A stretch of DNA of 64,000 nt from Gigaspora margarita (Eukaryota; Glomeromycota; Glomeromycetes; Diversisporales; Gigasporaceae): contig WTPW01000713.1 of the NCBI GenBank assembly GCA_009809945.1, forward strand, positions 104,726-168,725, in the 5' to 3' direction. Shown piece by piece: positions 35,014 through 47,654 of this stretch; the stretch's first letter is position 1; each line of letters begins with the position of its first letter. The notes beneath the pieces are model-generated. The model ran no database searches. It saw nothing but the letters and a program-made list of their open reading frames with translations, and was not told where the DNA came from. The translations under genes and the position numbers were made by a program.

Positions 35014-37522
35014 TTAATTACGATTTTCAAAAATTAATCCAGCAGTTGGTGGTATTTTAATAGAAGATATTTTTATAGAAGGAACAATTTTACCACTTTC
35101 AGTTCTAATATTATATTTTAAAATCAATTTGTGTAAACATATCTTGATTTCATTAACTGCAAAAAATCTGCCAGGACATGCATGTTTACCACCTCCAAAA
35201 GTTATAAAAGACCTATCAACTTTTGTAGCTGGTGAGTGAACAATTTTGCCATTAGAAAATGAAGTTATGTGCCTTTTTGGTTGAAATTCATTTGCTGTTT
35301 CTCCAAAAAGTTTGTTATTGAAGCCTGTATCTTTTGAGTAGATATAAACATCACGATCTTAATAAATATTAAATATAAATTAATATAAAATTTAAACAAA
35401 TAAAAATAAATTAATTTAAAAAATAAATATACCTTTAGGTACAGTGGTTCCATTGCTAAATGTATATGAATTACCAACCACGGTGTGTGGTACCATAACT
35501 AATTTATAAATAAAAGAATCAAAATAAATGGATCAATATTTTATTTTTTATAATAAAATTTATTGAAAATAAACAAATCAAATGCTAAGTATAATTACCT
35601 ATATCTGAAGAATGTCTAAAAGATTCTTTTAGAAAACAGTCCAATTTTACCATTTTTTTGTTAACGTCTTCAGTACTTAAATAACCATTTGATTCATTAT
35701 GAATTTTTAATTGTTCTTCATAAAGTTCATTCCATAATTCAGGTCTTCCNCCATAATCTAATTTATTAGATTAATTTTCAAGGTTAAAATCTATTTTAAT
35801 TAAATATAAAAGAGTAGAATAAAATAGAATAAATTAAATTACCAAATAATGCAAATTAAACAGCTCTGGAGGTAGTACTAATGGCAGCAAAAACTAGCCT
35901 ATATATTACTCCAAATAAATGATTCAAAAGATTATCATCAATGATATCTTTTCCTGATTCACTTATGAAGAAATAAAGTAAATCTTCCTATTAATTAAAA
36001 AATAATCGTTAAACATATACTTTTAAGGTAGGTTAAAATTAAAAAGAGACAACATACTTTTTGAATATATTTTTCACCAAGTTTTTTTCTTTGGCAGATG
36101 CGTTCTTCAATCATTGGTTTGAAACGTTGAACAAACAGATCTCTGTGTTGAGTTATTGGATTCCATCCAAATTTCAGTGGTACCCTATTAAGAAAATATA
36201 TATATTTTTTGAATAAAAGATTATAAATTTAAAGCAAAAATTTATCAAATACGAAGGTTACTGGCCGATTATGATATGTACATTGCAATAAATTTATAAA
36301 GCGAAGGATGTATGTATAATAAAAATTCTGGAGTAAATCTCATCTTATTTAATGCCCTTTCTGCTGTTGTAAATGAGACTATAATGTCTTCAAAATTTGC
36401 ACCTTCCTTTATAATTAAAATAAATTAGAATCATTATTATAAATGAATTTATATTTAAGTGAAATTATAATATTTATATTATTTAAAACTTACTTCTCCA
36501 AGAAGAACATTAGCAACAGGTTTTGCAATTATTCGTGACAACGTTTCTTGAATATTTCCGATAACCTTTGGTTCTGAAATTTATTTATTCATTTTAGATA
36601 ATAATTAGATAGTAAATCTCGAGTAATAAAGATACAAAAAATATACAGTGCAATAAAAAGTATAATAAATATTTAAAATACCTTTACAATCTACAATAAA
36701 TTTTTCAATCTCGGATACAAGTTCTTTTTGCATTCTTGATGTGTAAACACTGATTTTACCACTGACATGTTCATGAACCACTCGGGCCATATATGATGGT
36801 TTGAAATCGGTAAATTTTTTGAACATATCAGTAAATGGGAACGTCTATTTTTGAAAGAAATAAATAAAAGATAATATATAAATGTATTATAAACCTTTAA
36901 TTTAGTAGTGAATTCTTTTGTGACTAGAGTTATTATTTCAATCAACTGAAGTTCACAGACTAGAATTATTCCTTAATTCAACTTCAGTATAACAAAAGTC
37001 ACAATATACATACTTAGTGATAAAATGTACGAAAGCTAAGCATATATATCAATATATATTTACGTACTCATTTACGTACGTACCTTATTTAATCCCGTAT
37101 TAAAATCGAATACATCAGAATTCCGTAGGACTTCAGGAGTGCTATCAACACCTGTAAAAGTTCTTACACTTCCAAAAGCGTATAAACTAAATGGTTCACC
37201 ATACTTTATAAAAAAAAATTAAATGATTATTAGAAAAACACCGAACCATAGAAGTATTGAATAGGGTAATTGCATTTTACCTTTTCCTTACACTCCTTGA
37301 GGAGATTTTCATCGTCGTATAGTAGACGATATGTATGCCCAATAATCGGATACCGATATGGTACTAGTGGTGGTTCATTCTATTAAAAATGAACTCTTGT
37401 TAAAAAAGAAAAAATAATAATAAAAAATGATAATATTTTACCAAGCCTATTCGAGGTCGCTTAATCAAATGAAATATAAATATAGAAAAAAATAATAAAC
37501 AAAAAACTTCAACGTATGCCAT
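35014..37522 (-). pseudogene. Cytochrome P450 monooxygenase, copy A
   Basis: About eleven short exons can be followed. Exon 1 (37522-37442) gives an N-terminal membrane anchor, MAYVEVFCLLFFSIFIFHLI, then exon 2 (37379-37281) NEPPLVPYRYPIIGHTYRLL. Exons 3-5 (37203-37084, 36844-36682, 36573-36494) carry YGEPFSLYAFGSVRTFTGVD, the MARVVHEHVSGKISVYTSRM stretch and EPKVIGNIQETLSRI. A later exon has the I-helix AAISTTSRA, then KESFRHS (the ExxR motif) and FGGGKHACPGRFFAVNEIK, the haem-binding loop with its cysteine ligand. The loop resembles fungal CYP68/CYP503-type enzymes. Exon 6 (36406-36262) has a 4-bp insertion relative to copy B, breaking the frame. Both copies have an apparent stop after STTSRAV, and the exon 6/7 phase is unresolved. 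The substrate is unknown. Confidence 0.85.
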
Positions 37523-38594
37523 TTTTTTTTGATAGAGAGGAAGTTTTATATTTTTTTTGGTGGAAGGAATTTATATATAGTCTTTGTTGGAGTGGATGTT
37601 ATATATTTTCTTTGGTAGAGTTGATGTTAACTCCCTTATAATTCTGTAATTGCAATATTTAAGATCATTTCTATTTTTGGCTATATTTGTCCATGCTGTG
37701 TTTTTTTTTGAATGGATCGCCACCTTTCCTTTTTAGATAAAAAGGAAAAGATCATCGTGAAATAATTTTATAAGGATGAGTCTATTTGTACGTTTTGATT
37801 GGAGATCGTTACACAAATTATTATAAGTAGCTGCGCAACGCAGTTGCGCGAAACCAGGAACGGGGAAATTAGTACATTATGATGTAAATATTATATATCT
37901 AACTTCCGAATTACCTTCTGATTAACAAATTACTTTAACGTCTTGTAGAGAAGAAGGTAAAAATTCCAAATTTTTATACAACCTCTGCGAATACGTTCGT
38001 TGTAGGATTAATAAAGTGATATGAGGTCACGAATCATTTGGATCTGAGTCAGGATATCACTTAATTTGATCCGATTAATTATGCGATCAATTTAAGAGTC
38101 AGTTTACGAAACAATGTAGGGAGGGCGTTAATATTAACAATTACGATCCCGTGACCACCCCTTGACAATCACGATCCCGTAACCACTCCTCAACAATTAA
38201 CATTCGATCCCGTAACCACTTTTTGACCATTACGATTCCCTGATCACCTCTTGAAAATCAATAATTGATCCCATGACTCTTAGCGTTAAATTGATTTTCT
38301 ATTTTCTGATCATTTCCAGCTGCCATCGGAATTTAATTGAGCCTAATCAGAGCCAACCACGTAACATTGTGAACGAAGTTCACGATCCAAATCGAATATT
38401 GAAAACCCCACTGCAATAAGAAGAAAGCAAAGTCTTCAAAACCCAAAGAACCTTGAGACCCGGACCAAATCTTACATGCCTCTTTCTGCCTGTCAATTCG
38501 AGGAACTAGGAGTCTTAACCGATAGTTGTATAAAGATTAGATTAGACAGTAGTACTGTTAGTAGATTTTAGCTGATGATCAGGATTCCACACTT
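37523..38594. other. Intergenic with a short tandem repeat
   Basis: 38127-38280 holds about four imperfect copies of a 35-45-bp unit centred on CAATTACGATCCCGTGACCA. The remainder shows no gene. The upstream flank of P450 A resembles that of P450 B only close to the start codon. Confidence 0.5.
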
Positions 38595-39167
38595 TCACAA
38601 TGTGCCATCAACATGCCCCATTTCTGCAGATTTTTGATAATAAATGAATGCCTTTTGTTCATCCACGTCAACTCCAATTCCATGACGATAACAAATTCCA
38701 ACATTAAATGTTTCATCAGCATGCCCCATCTCTGCAGATTTGTGATAATAAATGAATGTCTTATATTCATCCTTTTCAACTCCAATTCCATTATCATAGC
38801 AATATCCAACATTAAATGTTCCATCAATATACCCCATCTCTGCAGATTTTTGATAATAAATGAATGCCTTATGTTCATCNTTTTCAANTCCAATTCCTTN
38901 NTCATAANAATATCCAACNNTANNTGTTCCANNAGCGTCACCCATCTCTGCAGATTTTTGATAATAAATGAATGCCTTATGTTCATCAATCTCAACTTCA
39001 ATTCCATTATCATAACAACGAGCAACATCGAAAATTGCAATAGTATAACCCATGTTCGCAGCTTTCAAGTATAATTCGAATGTCTTTTTTTCATCTTTAT
39101 TAAATTAATACCTTTTTTGTAATTATATCAAAAATGATAAAGTACGAAAGTACTCTCCGATTCATAT
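38595..39167 (-). pseudogene. Truncated copy of the SLR exon
   Basis: Five SLR units (VARCYDNGIEVEIDEHKAFI, YYQKSAEMGD...) correspond to the N-terminal units of the 4.1-4.97 kb exon, but the frame ends at about 38579 and no kinase domain follows. The true start region is broken before KAANMGYTIAIFDVARCY. A run of N characters (38880-38932) obscures one unit. The upstream flank matches that of the 4.1-kb gene, so this is part of the segmental duplication. Confidence 0.8.
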
Positions 39168-39217
39168 TTTGTTATGGCTCGAAGAATTATTCATCCATAT
39201 TCGATATACATATTAAA

Positions 39218-39315
39218 GATGCCTGACAAATTCACGTGACCTGACGAAATACTACAGTTTCGTAATTTCGTCAATGACGAAATATAGACGAAACTTATAA
39301 TTTCGTCAGGCATCT
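39218..39315. mobile_element. 98-bp MITE, AGATGCCTGRC family
   Basis: Bounded by AGATGCCTGAC and GTCAGGCATCT with an internal pair TTTCGTCAATGACGAAA. Absent from copy 1 of the segmental duplication. A related 114-bp element lies at 55141-55254. Confidence 0.8.
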
Positions 39316-40505
39316 ATAACACGTATACCTGCACTCATGTGATTTGTAACACGAAATATTTTCTAAAAGAAAATCTGTGGCAGTTCATGTAACGATATTA
39401 TGACACTGCAAGTATGTTCTACCAAGATATTCTTTGCTTAAATATTTTTATCTTTTATATTCTTTTGTGCTACTCTAAATCATAATCGTAAATAGTAATT
39501 GTACAAATATAAATGTAATAGTAGTCAATTATAGAATATTAAAAAATTTAAGCACTTTGAAATCTGGAATTAAAACTTCAATGACGATCAAAAATAAAAT
39601 AAGCATATCATATATGTACGTTGAAATCTTAAAAAGTCAGTAAATCATTCTGCAGCAATCGGACTTAGTGTATTAACAAATCATGGGTCGAATGAGACGT
39701 GTTAGATTTGGTGAGTGTTATAGAGATATGGGAATGAACGTACATAGTCTATGATAATTATATTGTATGTAGCCTAAAGTGCTTTATTTATGAACATACT
39801 GTAATGGACTTGTTCTTACCCGTGGGCCTTTATAAAAACCAATTATTAAGTATCTACATTGCTGAAAAATTAGACTAAATGGGCCAAATTATCCCTATTA
39901 CCTATCTGCTTCATCCTTTCTGTCATGATTATCCTGTTTACCTTTCGACTATTCTGGAAACTCAAGTTTGGAATTGCTGAAGTCACGTTTTCGGTTTCAT
40001 AACTTTCTACAATTGATGATTGTTTAAATATTGGTGCGTGCATAAACCCTGCGCACCATATTAATGAGGACTTATATTCTGAGAGCCCGGCTTATGTTTA
40101 ATCCTTTTTATTTGTTTATTTTTTTTTTTTACATTTTGCTTTTTTTGTGGATTATTTGCCAGCGAAAAGATTAGAATTGGTTTAAATACAAATTGAGTAA
40201 TAATCATTAAGTAATCAAGATTAAGAACTGCCAGAATATAATGCAAAAATGTGAATTAAATCCGCATTAACCTTTATTTATTATGATATGGCGATGAAGC
40301 GGTGCGAACGAAAATGAGAAGCAAAAAGATACATCAGATCAGTTACGCACTTGATACTTTAACTATATATTTAAATTTTATCAATAACTATGTATTATAC
40401 AATCTTAGGAAAAATATATAAAATTATACAGAGTAGAATTGAGTCAATTTATTAATAAATAATAGGTTTCATAAATTTCATAAATTTTGATTAAATTGAC
40501 ATTTT

Positions 40506-40991
40506 TAGTGATACGGGTCGATGAAAAAATCGTGGGCCGAGGCCGATCCCAAAAAAGCTCAGGCCGGTCGACCGGGCCGACCTTTTGCTAGTGTGCTTTG
40601 TTCTGATCAGAATCAGTCAACATTTATCTATATTAAACGAGTAAAAGGCCATCAGGTAATTTTTCGTCGAATTCTAGTGATATTAAATTATTTGATTTTT
40701 NATTCTTTTTGTCCTTGACAGCATGTTAGTATTTTATGTTGATTGATTGTCTATGCCTCCGAACATTCTGATACTTAGATTATATTCGCTATTTACCAGT
40801 CTATCACCTAAATAATTACATTACTATAAACGACTAGCCGGTTTTTATTTATTTTCTAGCCTGAACTATGCTTTGGAAGAGAATTGATTCTAACACTTCT
40901 TTTACCAACCGGCCCGGCCCACAAAGGTGTGGGCCGAGGGTCGACCCGCCCATCAACCCGGTCGTTGGGCCGGGGTCAACCCGTATCACTA
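40506..40991. mobile_element. hAT-like non-autonomous element, 486 bp, GC-rich ends
   Basis: Terminal repeats TAGTGATACGGGT and its inverse, followed by subterminal GGGCCGAGG/CGGCCCGG-rich sequence. The exact 8-bp duplication GACATTTT flanks it (40498-40505 and 40992-40999). The other copy of the segmental duplication lacks the element. Reading frames inside show no transposase. Confidence 0.92.
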
Positions 40992-41477
40992 GACATTTTA
41001 ATTTAAAATTTGATTTTTATTTAGTACGGGACAAATATGATATTTCTGTTTATCATAATTAATATAAATGAAAGCAAGTTTACCGGAAAGGATTATTAAT
41101 CTGACTTTTATTAAACAATAAAAATTAAAATGATAACAAAGCTATAAATATCTTGTTCTTTCGAGCTTGATATCGAATTAGATCGAGTTGATGTGGTCAT
41201 TATAAAATGGCCATTTCGGATTTAAGTAAAATGGATCAATTATTATCTGATGCAGGAAAATTATAAGTGCGAAATCCAAAGTCATTTGACATTGTGATAT
41301 TTCTAAAAAATAATATGAATTAATTTTATTATCACAAATATCTGGAATTAATCAGTGCAAATTAAACTGTATAATTGGTAAATTTATTTTACGCTAAAAT
41401 TTTTTCAAACTTTTTTTTTAAAAAAAACTCGATGAACATTAAAATATTCAAATTTTCATCGTTGACCGAAATTCTAC

Positions 41478-42546
41478 TAAAGCAATAAATTTTCAAAAAG
41501 TGCTATTTTATTTAATATTATATCAATACCTTGATATTAATATAGAAAATATGAAATACAACTTATTAATTAATATTCAAAACTGTAATGAATAATGTTA
41601 TTCTATTCTTTTTGTATTCACAAAAATAATAAACTTCTTGTTGTAAAGCAAACTTTTCTAATAAATTGAGTCTATTGCTATAATAACAAAAATTTAAATA
41701 GTAAAATTATTAAAAGTGAAAAGAAGAAGCACAACTGAAGTTGAAGTTTTGGTAGTTAATTGAATAGAATTCTTATTTATTTATTTTTTTAGTGGATAGC
41801 AAAGTTATAACAAATTCAAAAATAAAAAAAGAATGCTTTAAGCATTTAGTTCTATAAATATTATTAATGACTGTAATACTTGAGAATATCCAATAATGGA
41901 GCTTTGATCATCAATCATCGTTTTTTGTTAATTTAATTCAAAACAATTCATGGTTTAATAAGCATATATTGATTAAAAAACAATTCATGGTTTAATAAGC
42001 ATATATTGATTAACGGATTAAAAAAATCCAAGCTTAAAAATAGCATTACATTATCTAACATGATCAAAAAAATATGTTCAAATCAATAAATTTTGCTCTA
42101 TTATTATAATATATCATTCTTATTAAATTAAAATTATATACATTACTATTGATAAGAACCAATTTCTACTACATATTATAAAATGATAGCTATTTATGAA
42201 TATGTACTCTTTATTAGATCTTATTGATTGAATTTAATAATTTTAATAATAAGTATAAAATTTGTAATATTGATATAAATCTTGTTTATATAAAAATATA
42301 TCGAAAAATTATACTAAAATGCTATATATTTATAGCTTATATACTAATGAAATACCAATAATGAAGTAGAAATATAAATAGAAGACTTTAAAAGATAAAT
42401 AAAGAAAATGAGAAAATTATAAAGAATCTAATGCTAAGTTTTAATACGAATTAAACATATTATTTTCAAATTCACAAGTTTTAATACGAATTAAACTGCA
42501 ATACATCATATTATTTTCAAATTCACAAGTTGAATGAATGATATTG
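41478..42546. repeat. P450 downstream flank, block B
   Basis: Matches block A and the right-edge block C. It begins with AAGCAATAAATTTTCAAAAA, a part also present in block C but lost from block A, where inverted repeats sit. One internal stretch, CAATTCATGGTTTAATAAGC, is duplicated in tandem (41942 and 41980). Confidence 0.85.
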
Positions 42547-45088
42547 TTAATTACGATTTTCAAAAGTTAATCCAGCACGTGGCAGGATTTTAAAAGAAGA
42601 CATTGTTATAGGAGGAACAATTTTACCACTTTCAGTTCTGATATTATATTTTAAAATCAATTTGTGTAAACAAATCTTAATTTCATTAACTGCAAAAAAC
42701 CTGCCAGGACATGCATGTTTACCACCTCCAAAAGTTATAAAAGATCTATCAACTTTTGTAGCTGGTGAGTGAACAGTTTTGCCATTAGAAAATGAAGTTA
42801 TGTGCCTTTTTGGTTGAAATTCATTTGCTGTTTCTCCAAAAAGTTTGTTATTGAAGGCTGTATCTTTTGAGTAGAGATAAACATCACGATCTTTATAGAT
42901 ATTAAATATAAATTATATAAAATTTAACCAAATAAAAATAAATTAATTTTAAAAAATAAATATACCTTTAGGTACAGTGGTTCCATTGCGAAATGTATAT
43001 GAATTACCAATCACAGTGTGTGGTAACATAGCTAATTTATAAATAAAAGAATCAAAATAAATGGATCAATATTTTATTTTTTATAACAAAATTTATTGAA
43101 AATAAATAAATCAATGCTAAGTATAATTACCTATATCTATAGAATGTCTAAAAGATTCTTTTAGAAAACAGTCCAATTTTACCATTTTTTTATTAACGTC
43201 TTCAGTACTTAAATAACCATTTGATTCATTATGAATTTTTAATTGTTCTTCATAAAGTTCATTCCATAATTCAGGTCTTCCACCATAATCTAATTTATTA
43301 GATTTAATTTTCAAGGTTAAAATCTATTAATTAAATATAAAAGAGTAGAATAAAATAGAATAAATTAAATTACCAAATAATGCAAATTAAACAGCTCTGG
43401 AGGTAGTACTAATTCCAGCAAAAACTAGCCTATATATTACTCCAAATAAATGATTCAAAAGATTATCATCAATGATATCTTTTCCTGATTCACTTATGAA
43501 AAAATCAAGTAAATCTGCCTATTAATTAAAAAATAATCGTTAAACAGATACTTTTAAGGTAGGTAAAAATTAAAAAGAGACAACATACTTTTTGAATATA
43601 TTTTTCACCAAGTTCTTTTCTTTGGCAGATGCGTTCTTCGATAATTGGTTTGCAACGTTGAACAAAAATATCTCTGTGTTGAGTTATTGGATTCCATCCA
43701 AATTTCAGTGGTAACCTATTAAAAAAATATATTTTTATTTTTTATTTTATTTTTTTTTGAATGAAACATTTATAATTTAAGCAACAATTTATAATAAAAT
43801 ACGAAAGGTTACTGGCCGATCATGATACATTGAAATAAATTTATAAAGCGAAGGATGTATGTATAATAAAAATTCTGGAGCAAATCTCATTTTATTTAAT
43901 GCCCTTTCTGCTGTTGTAAATGAGACTATAATGTCTTCAAAATTTGCACCTTCCTTTATAATTAAAATAATTTAGAATCATTATTACTATATTATAAATT
44001 AATTTATATTTAAGTGAAATTATAATATTATATTATTTAAAACTTACTTCACCAAGAAGAACATTAGCAACAGGTTTGGCAATTATTCGTGACAACGTTT
44101 CTTGAATATTTCCGATAACCTTTGGTTCTGAAATTTATTTATTCATTTTAGATAATAATTAGATAGTAAATCTTGAGTAATAAAGATATAAAAAATATAC
44201 AGTACAATAAAAAAGTATAATAAATATTTAAAATACCATTACAATCTCCAATAAATTTTTCAATCTCGGATACAAGTTCTTTTTGCATTCTTGATGTGTA
44301 AACACTGATTTTACCACTGACATGTTCATGAACCACTCGGGCCATATATGATGGTTTGAAATCGGTAAATTGTTTGAACATATCAGTAAATGGGAATGTC
44401 TATTTTTGAAAGAAATAAAGAAAAGATAATATATAAATGTATTATAAACCTTTATTTAGTAGTGAATACTTTTGTGACTAGAGTTATTATTTCAGTCAAT
44501 TGAAGTTCACAGACTAGAATTATTCCTTAATTCCAGCCAGGTGCAACTTCAGTATAACAAAAGTCACAATATACATACTTAGTGATAAAATGTACGAATG
44601 CTAAGCATATATATCAATATATATTTACGTACTCATTTACGTACGTACCTTATTTACTCCCGTACTAAAATCGAAAACATCAGAATTCCGTAGGACTTCA
44701 GGAGTGCTATCAACACCTGTAAAAGTTCTTACACTTCCAAAAGCGTATAAACTAAATGGTTCACCATACTTTATAAAAAAAATTAAATTATTATTTGAAA
44801 AATACCAAATCAAAAGAAGTATTGAATAGGGTAATTGCATTTTACCTTTTCCTTACACTCTTTGAGGAAATTTTCAGCGTCGTATAGTAGACGATATGTA
44901 TGACCAATAATCGGATACCGATATGGTACTAGTGGTGGTTCATTCTATTAAAAATGAATTCTTGTTACAAAAAGAAAAAATAATAATAAAAAATGATAAT
45001 AGTTTACCAAGCCTATTCGAGGTCGCTTAATCAAATGAAATATAAATATAGAAAAAAATAATAAACAAAAAACTTCAACGTATGCCAT
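42547..45088 (-). pseudogene. Cytochrome P450 monooxygenase, copy B
   Basis: Same exon series and near-identical protein as copy A: the start MAYVEVFCLL at 45088, NEPPLVPY, KYGEPFSLYAFGSVRTF, MARVVHEHVSGKISVYTS, ISTTSRA, YGGRPELWNELYEEQLKIHN, KESFRHS (ExxR), MLPHTVIGNSYTFRNGTTVP and FGGGKHACPGRFF with the haem cysteine, ending at 42547. Exon 6 is open here (IHPSLYKFISMYHDRP), unlike copy A. The apparent TAA after STTSRAV is shared with copy A, so either both derive from an already damaged gene or an unusual splice removes it; hence the pseudogene label is provisional. P450s of this type sit on the ER membrane and need a reductase partner. The substrate cannot be told from sequence. Confidence 0.8.
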
Positions 45089-46394
45089 TTTTTTTGATAT
45101 AGAGGAAGTTTTTTTTTTTTTTTTGTAGAGTTGATGTTATATATAATCTTTGATCTTGTATATCTCTTTGATGAAATGGATGTTATTTTTATTGGTAGAA
45201 GTTATTACAATAGCATATATATATATATTTATTTATTTTTAACACGTAATATATTTATGTATGATGTACGTACATACTTTGGCTCTATTTTCTGTCTCCG
45301 ATTCGTTTCTTATTTAGGGATGTCCAAACTCAGTTAGGCCCTGTTTATAACCAGAACCAGTTAAACTCGAGTTTTTGTGTCACATGATTTTTATTATTAA
45401 ATTTAAAACTCATCGTGCTTAACTTGAGTCTGAAATCGATTATGAGCAATAGTACTTAATAAATAGCGACTGTTCATGTTGTTTAATAAATAGCAATTAT
45501 AATAACATGCTTCGGATTAACATGTTTAGCAAACATAATCAATAACAAATTCGTATAAACAGAGTTTAAAACTCAGTTTATTATACAGTATATGCTTCGA
45601 AACAGTGTTTAGACCAGGGAGCGTTTGTCGGGCGGAATTAAGGAATATGGATGCAAAAGTCTCCAAAAATTCCGAAAAGAAAACGAAAGAAAATTAAAGA
45701 AGAGCAAGATCCGGTAAAAAATTGAGCACTTATCCGATATTTTCCTAAGGGAAAATTAAATTCCAAGCATTATATCATGCGATATCATGCGCATTTTATA
45801 ATTCGTGCACATTAATGCGCATTAATGCGCAGCTGCTTATTAAATTAATTTAATGTTTTAATTGAATATGCATTAAATGGTTCGGAATCACCTTTTTAAG
45901 TTCAAAATTCTTTACCGATTTGAGTGAATTTAAAATTTCGTTTCAACATAAATGTTTTTAGAATCAACTAATATTGATTCTAAATCTACTAAGATTCTAT
46001 TCCGACGTATAACACAACATGCCAAAAAAATTCTATAGATTGTAGATGAATTTTTAACGATATAATATGAATTTGTATTATATATTATAATAAAAGATAT
46101 ATATCGAGTGACTTTAACCCGGGTGAAAATAGAATGTTCTTTTTATTTTTTAATTTTTTTTAATTTTTTTTTATACTTTATTTCTTTCTTTCTTTTAATT
46201 TTTTTTTAATTTTTTTTTATACTTTATTTCTTTCTTTTTTTTAATTTTTTAAGTTTATTTTTTTAAAGTTTATTTTTTGTTTTTTTTTGTATTTTAATTT
46301 TTTTTGATTTTTTTTGATTTTAATATATATATTTTAATATATATATATATACATTCACTAGGGTTCGGAAGTTACGAAAGTTTCGTTTTCGCTC
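45089..46394. other. Intergenic, T-rich low complexity
   Basis: 46135-46330 is almost pure T/A with a twofold repeat containing ACTTTATTTCTTTCTTT, then (AT)n at 46322-46350. CAGGGAGCGTTTGTCGGGCGG at 45615 could be a lone hAT-like terminus; no partner was found. No gene is recognised. Confidence 0.45.
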
Positions 46395-46512
46395 AGTTTT
46401 GGAGGTTTCGCCCATTTCGGAGTTTTCACCCATTTCGGAGGTTTTGCCCATTTCGGAAGTTTCGCCAATTTCGGAAGTTTCGCCCATTTCAGAAGTTTCT
46501 CCAATTTCAGAT
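46395..46512. repeat. Tandem 18-bp repeat
   Basis: Six to seven copies of GTTTCGCCCATTTCGGAA with small variations. Because 18 is a multiple of three, all plus-strand frames stay open and give periodic peptides (PISEVS, RFRKF); these are not considered genes. Confidence 0.85.
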
Positions 46513-46579
46513 GTTGGGCGATACCGAAACTCCAGGACCGAAACGTTTCGGATTTTGGGGAGGTTTCAGCCGAAACATT

Positions 46580-46896
46580 GGTGTATTTTCATCACAGGAT
46601 TTGGACTGATCCTATCAGCTTCTAGAAATTGCATTTTAATTTATCTATTCCATTTATAAAGTTTATTTGTTATATCTACTGCAGTAGGTCTTTTTTGAGG
46701 ATCGAGATCCAAGCATCGTTTTGCTAATTCTACGTAAATAGGGAGTTCCAGGGGCAAACTCAGGTCGTAATCGCACACAAATTTTCATTGCGAGATCCTC
46801 AAAATCATGACCATTAAAAGTTCTAGATTTAGTCGATATTTCCGTCATTATTATTCCTAACGAATAAATATCTGTTGCTTTGCATAAACATTATTT
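46580..46896 (-). pseudogene. Kinase C-lobe fragment, paralogue of the 2.9-kb gene
   Basis: Aligns with 2977-3325 at high identity, including the segments encoding MTEIS..SR.F.GHDFEDL, MKIC..LRP.FAPGTPY and the DP.KRPTAVDI region. Small deletions and frame changes are present and no N-lobe precedes it. It ends where a sequence TGATTGGTTAAGGTC begins. Confidence 0.8.
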
Positions 46897-47211
46897 TGAT
46901 TGGTTAAGGTCATGTTTTGATCATCATATGTGGACACAGCATTTATGGCTTAGATAAGGTGATACATGCTTACATACATACTTAAGTGTTTTAAAATTTA
47001 TTATAAATATTTTATTTTGCTGCACAATACACTTTAAATAACTTTTATGCTTACCGATAGTGTTTTGATCCGTAATCTGCTAATCCAAATGGATCCGATG
47101 ATTCGGATTGAATGCGGATATCCATATCCGTTAATTTTAACTGGATAGATTCATAATATTTACGGATTAAGGATAAGGATTATCCGAATCATAATCCTAA
47201 ATATCTTTTAT

Positions 47212-47349
47212 GCAGATCATCCAAATTTCGACACTGGTAATAATTATTTTTCGGTAATAACAACGTAGTTTTTCGATAATATAAAATTTATTATCGAAAA
47301 ACTAAACTGTTATTACCGAAAAATAATTATTGAAATTTGCAGATGATCC
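47212..47349. repeat. Near-perfect hairpin, about 65-bp arms
   Basis: AATAATTATTTTTCGGTAAT...GTTTTTCGATAATA is mirrored by TATTATCGAAAAAC...TTATTACCGAAAAATAATT around a 7-bp loop. It could be a young foldback MITE. Confidence 0.8.
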
Positions 47350-47654
47350 ATAAAATTCATCACGTGTCGTGTTCCACTAATTTTCAAATCAACTTTAACT
47401 TAAACAACAATTCTCTTAAAATCGTGAAACGTGAATTTGCCAAATTTGCCTTGTTGTTTGATTACCTAATATTTATAAACTATTTTGAGCTAAAAAAAAA
47501 AAAAGTCAATCAAATGCTTAACGAACTTGAAGCGTTTGTATCACGGTCTCAGTTCAAGAACAAGTGCAAGAATAAGTGCAAGTGCAAGTGCAAGAAGAAG
47601 AATAAGAACAATTGTTCCATAATAGATAAAAAGCATAAGATCAATAATAAATAG
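47337..47654 (+). CDS. Small hypothetical reading frame with Lys/Cys-rich tail
   Basis: An open frame of 105 codons with a low-complexity tail (KNKCKNKCKCKCKKKNKNN). The start overlaps the hairpin arm. No family is recognised, there is no visible intron or promoter context, and the tail derives from an AAGTGCAAGTGC-type microsatellite. It may well be spurious. Confidence 0.15.
   Translation: MQMIHKIHHVSCSTNFQINFNLNNNSLKIVKREFAKFALLFDYLIFINYFELKKKKVNQMLNELEAFVSRSQFKNKCKNKCKCKCKKKNKNNCSIIDKKHKINNK

Larger units (their letters stand above)
38595..41470. repeat. Segmental duplication, copy 2
   Basis: Partner of about 4490-6795, same orientation. Two elements are present here and absent there: the 98-bp inverted repeat at 39218 and the 486-bp hAT element at 40506. 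The copy ends close to the start of P450 flank block B. Confidence 0.8.

Noticed and set aside
45615-45635. Lone hAT-like terminus CAGGGAGCGTTTGTCGG
   Set aside because: No inverted partner or flanking duplication was found in the window.
46304-46659. Two overlapping 86-101-residue frames
   Set aside because: They are produced by an 18-bp tandem repeat and T-rich flanks.
47337-47654. Metal-binding protein suggested by the KCKCKCK tail
   Set aside because: The tail comes from a simple AAGTGC-type repeat; kept only as a very low-confidence frame.
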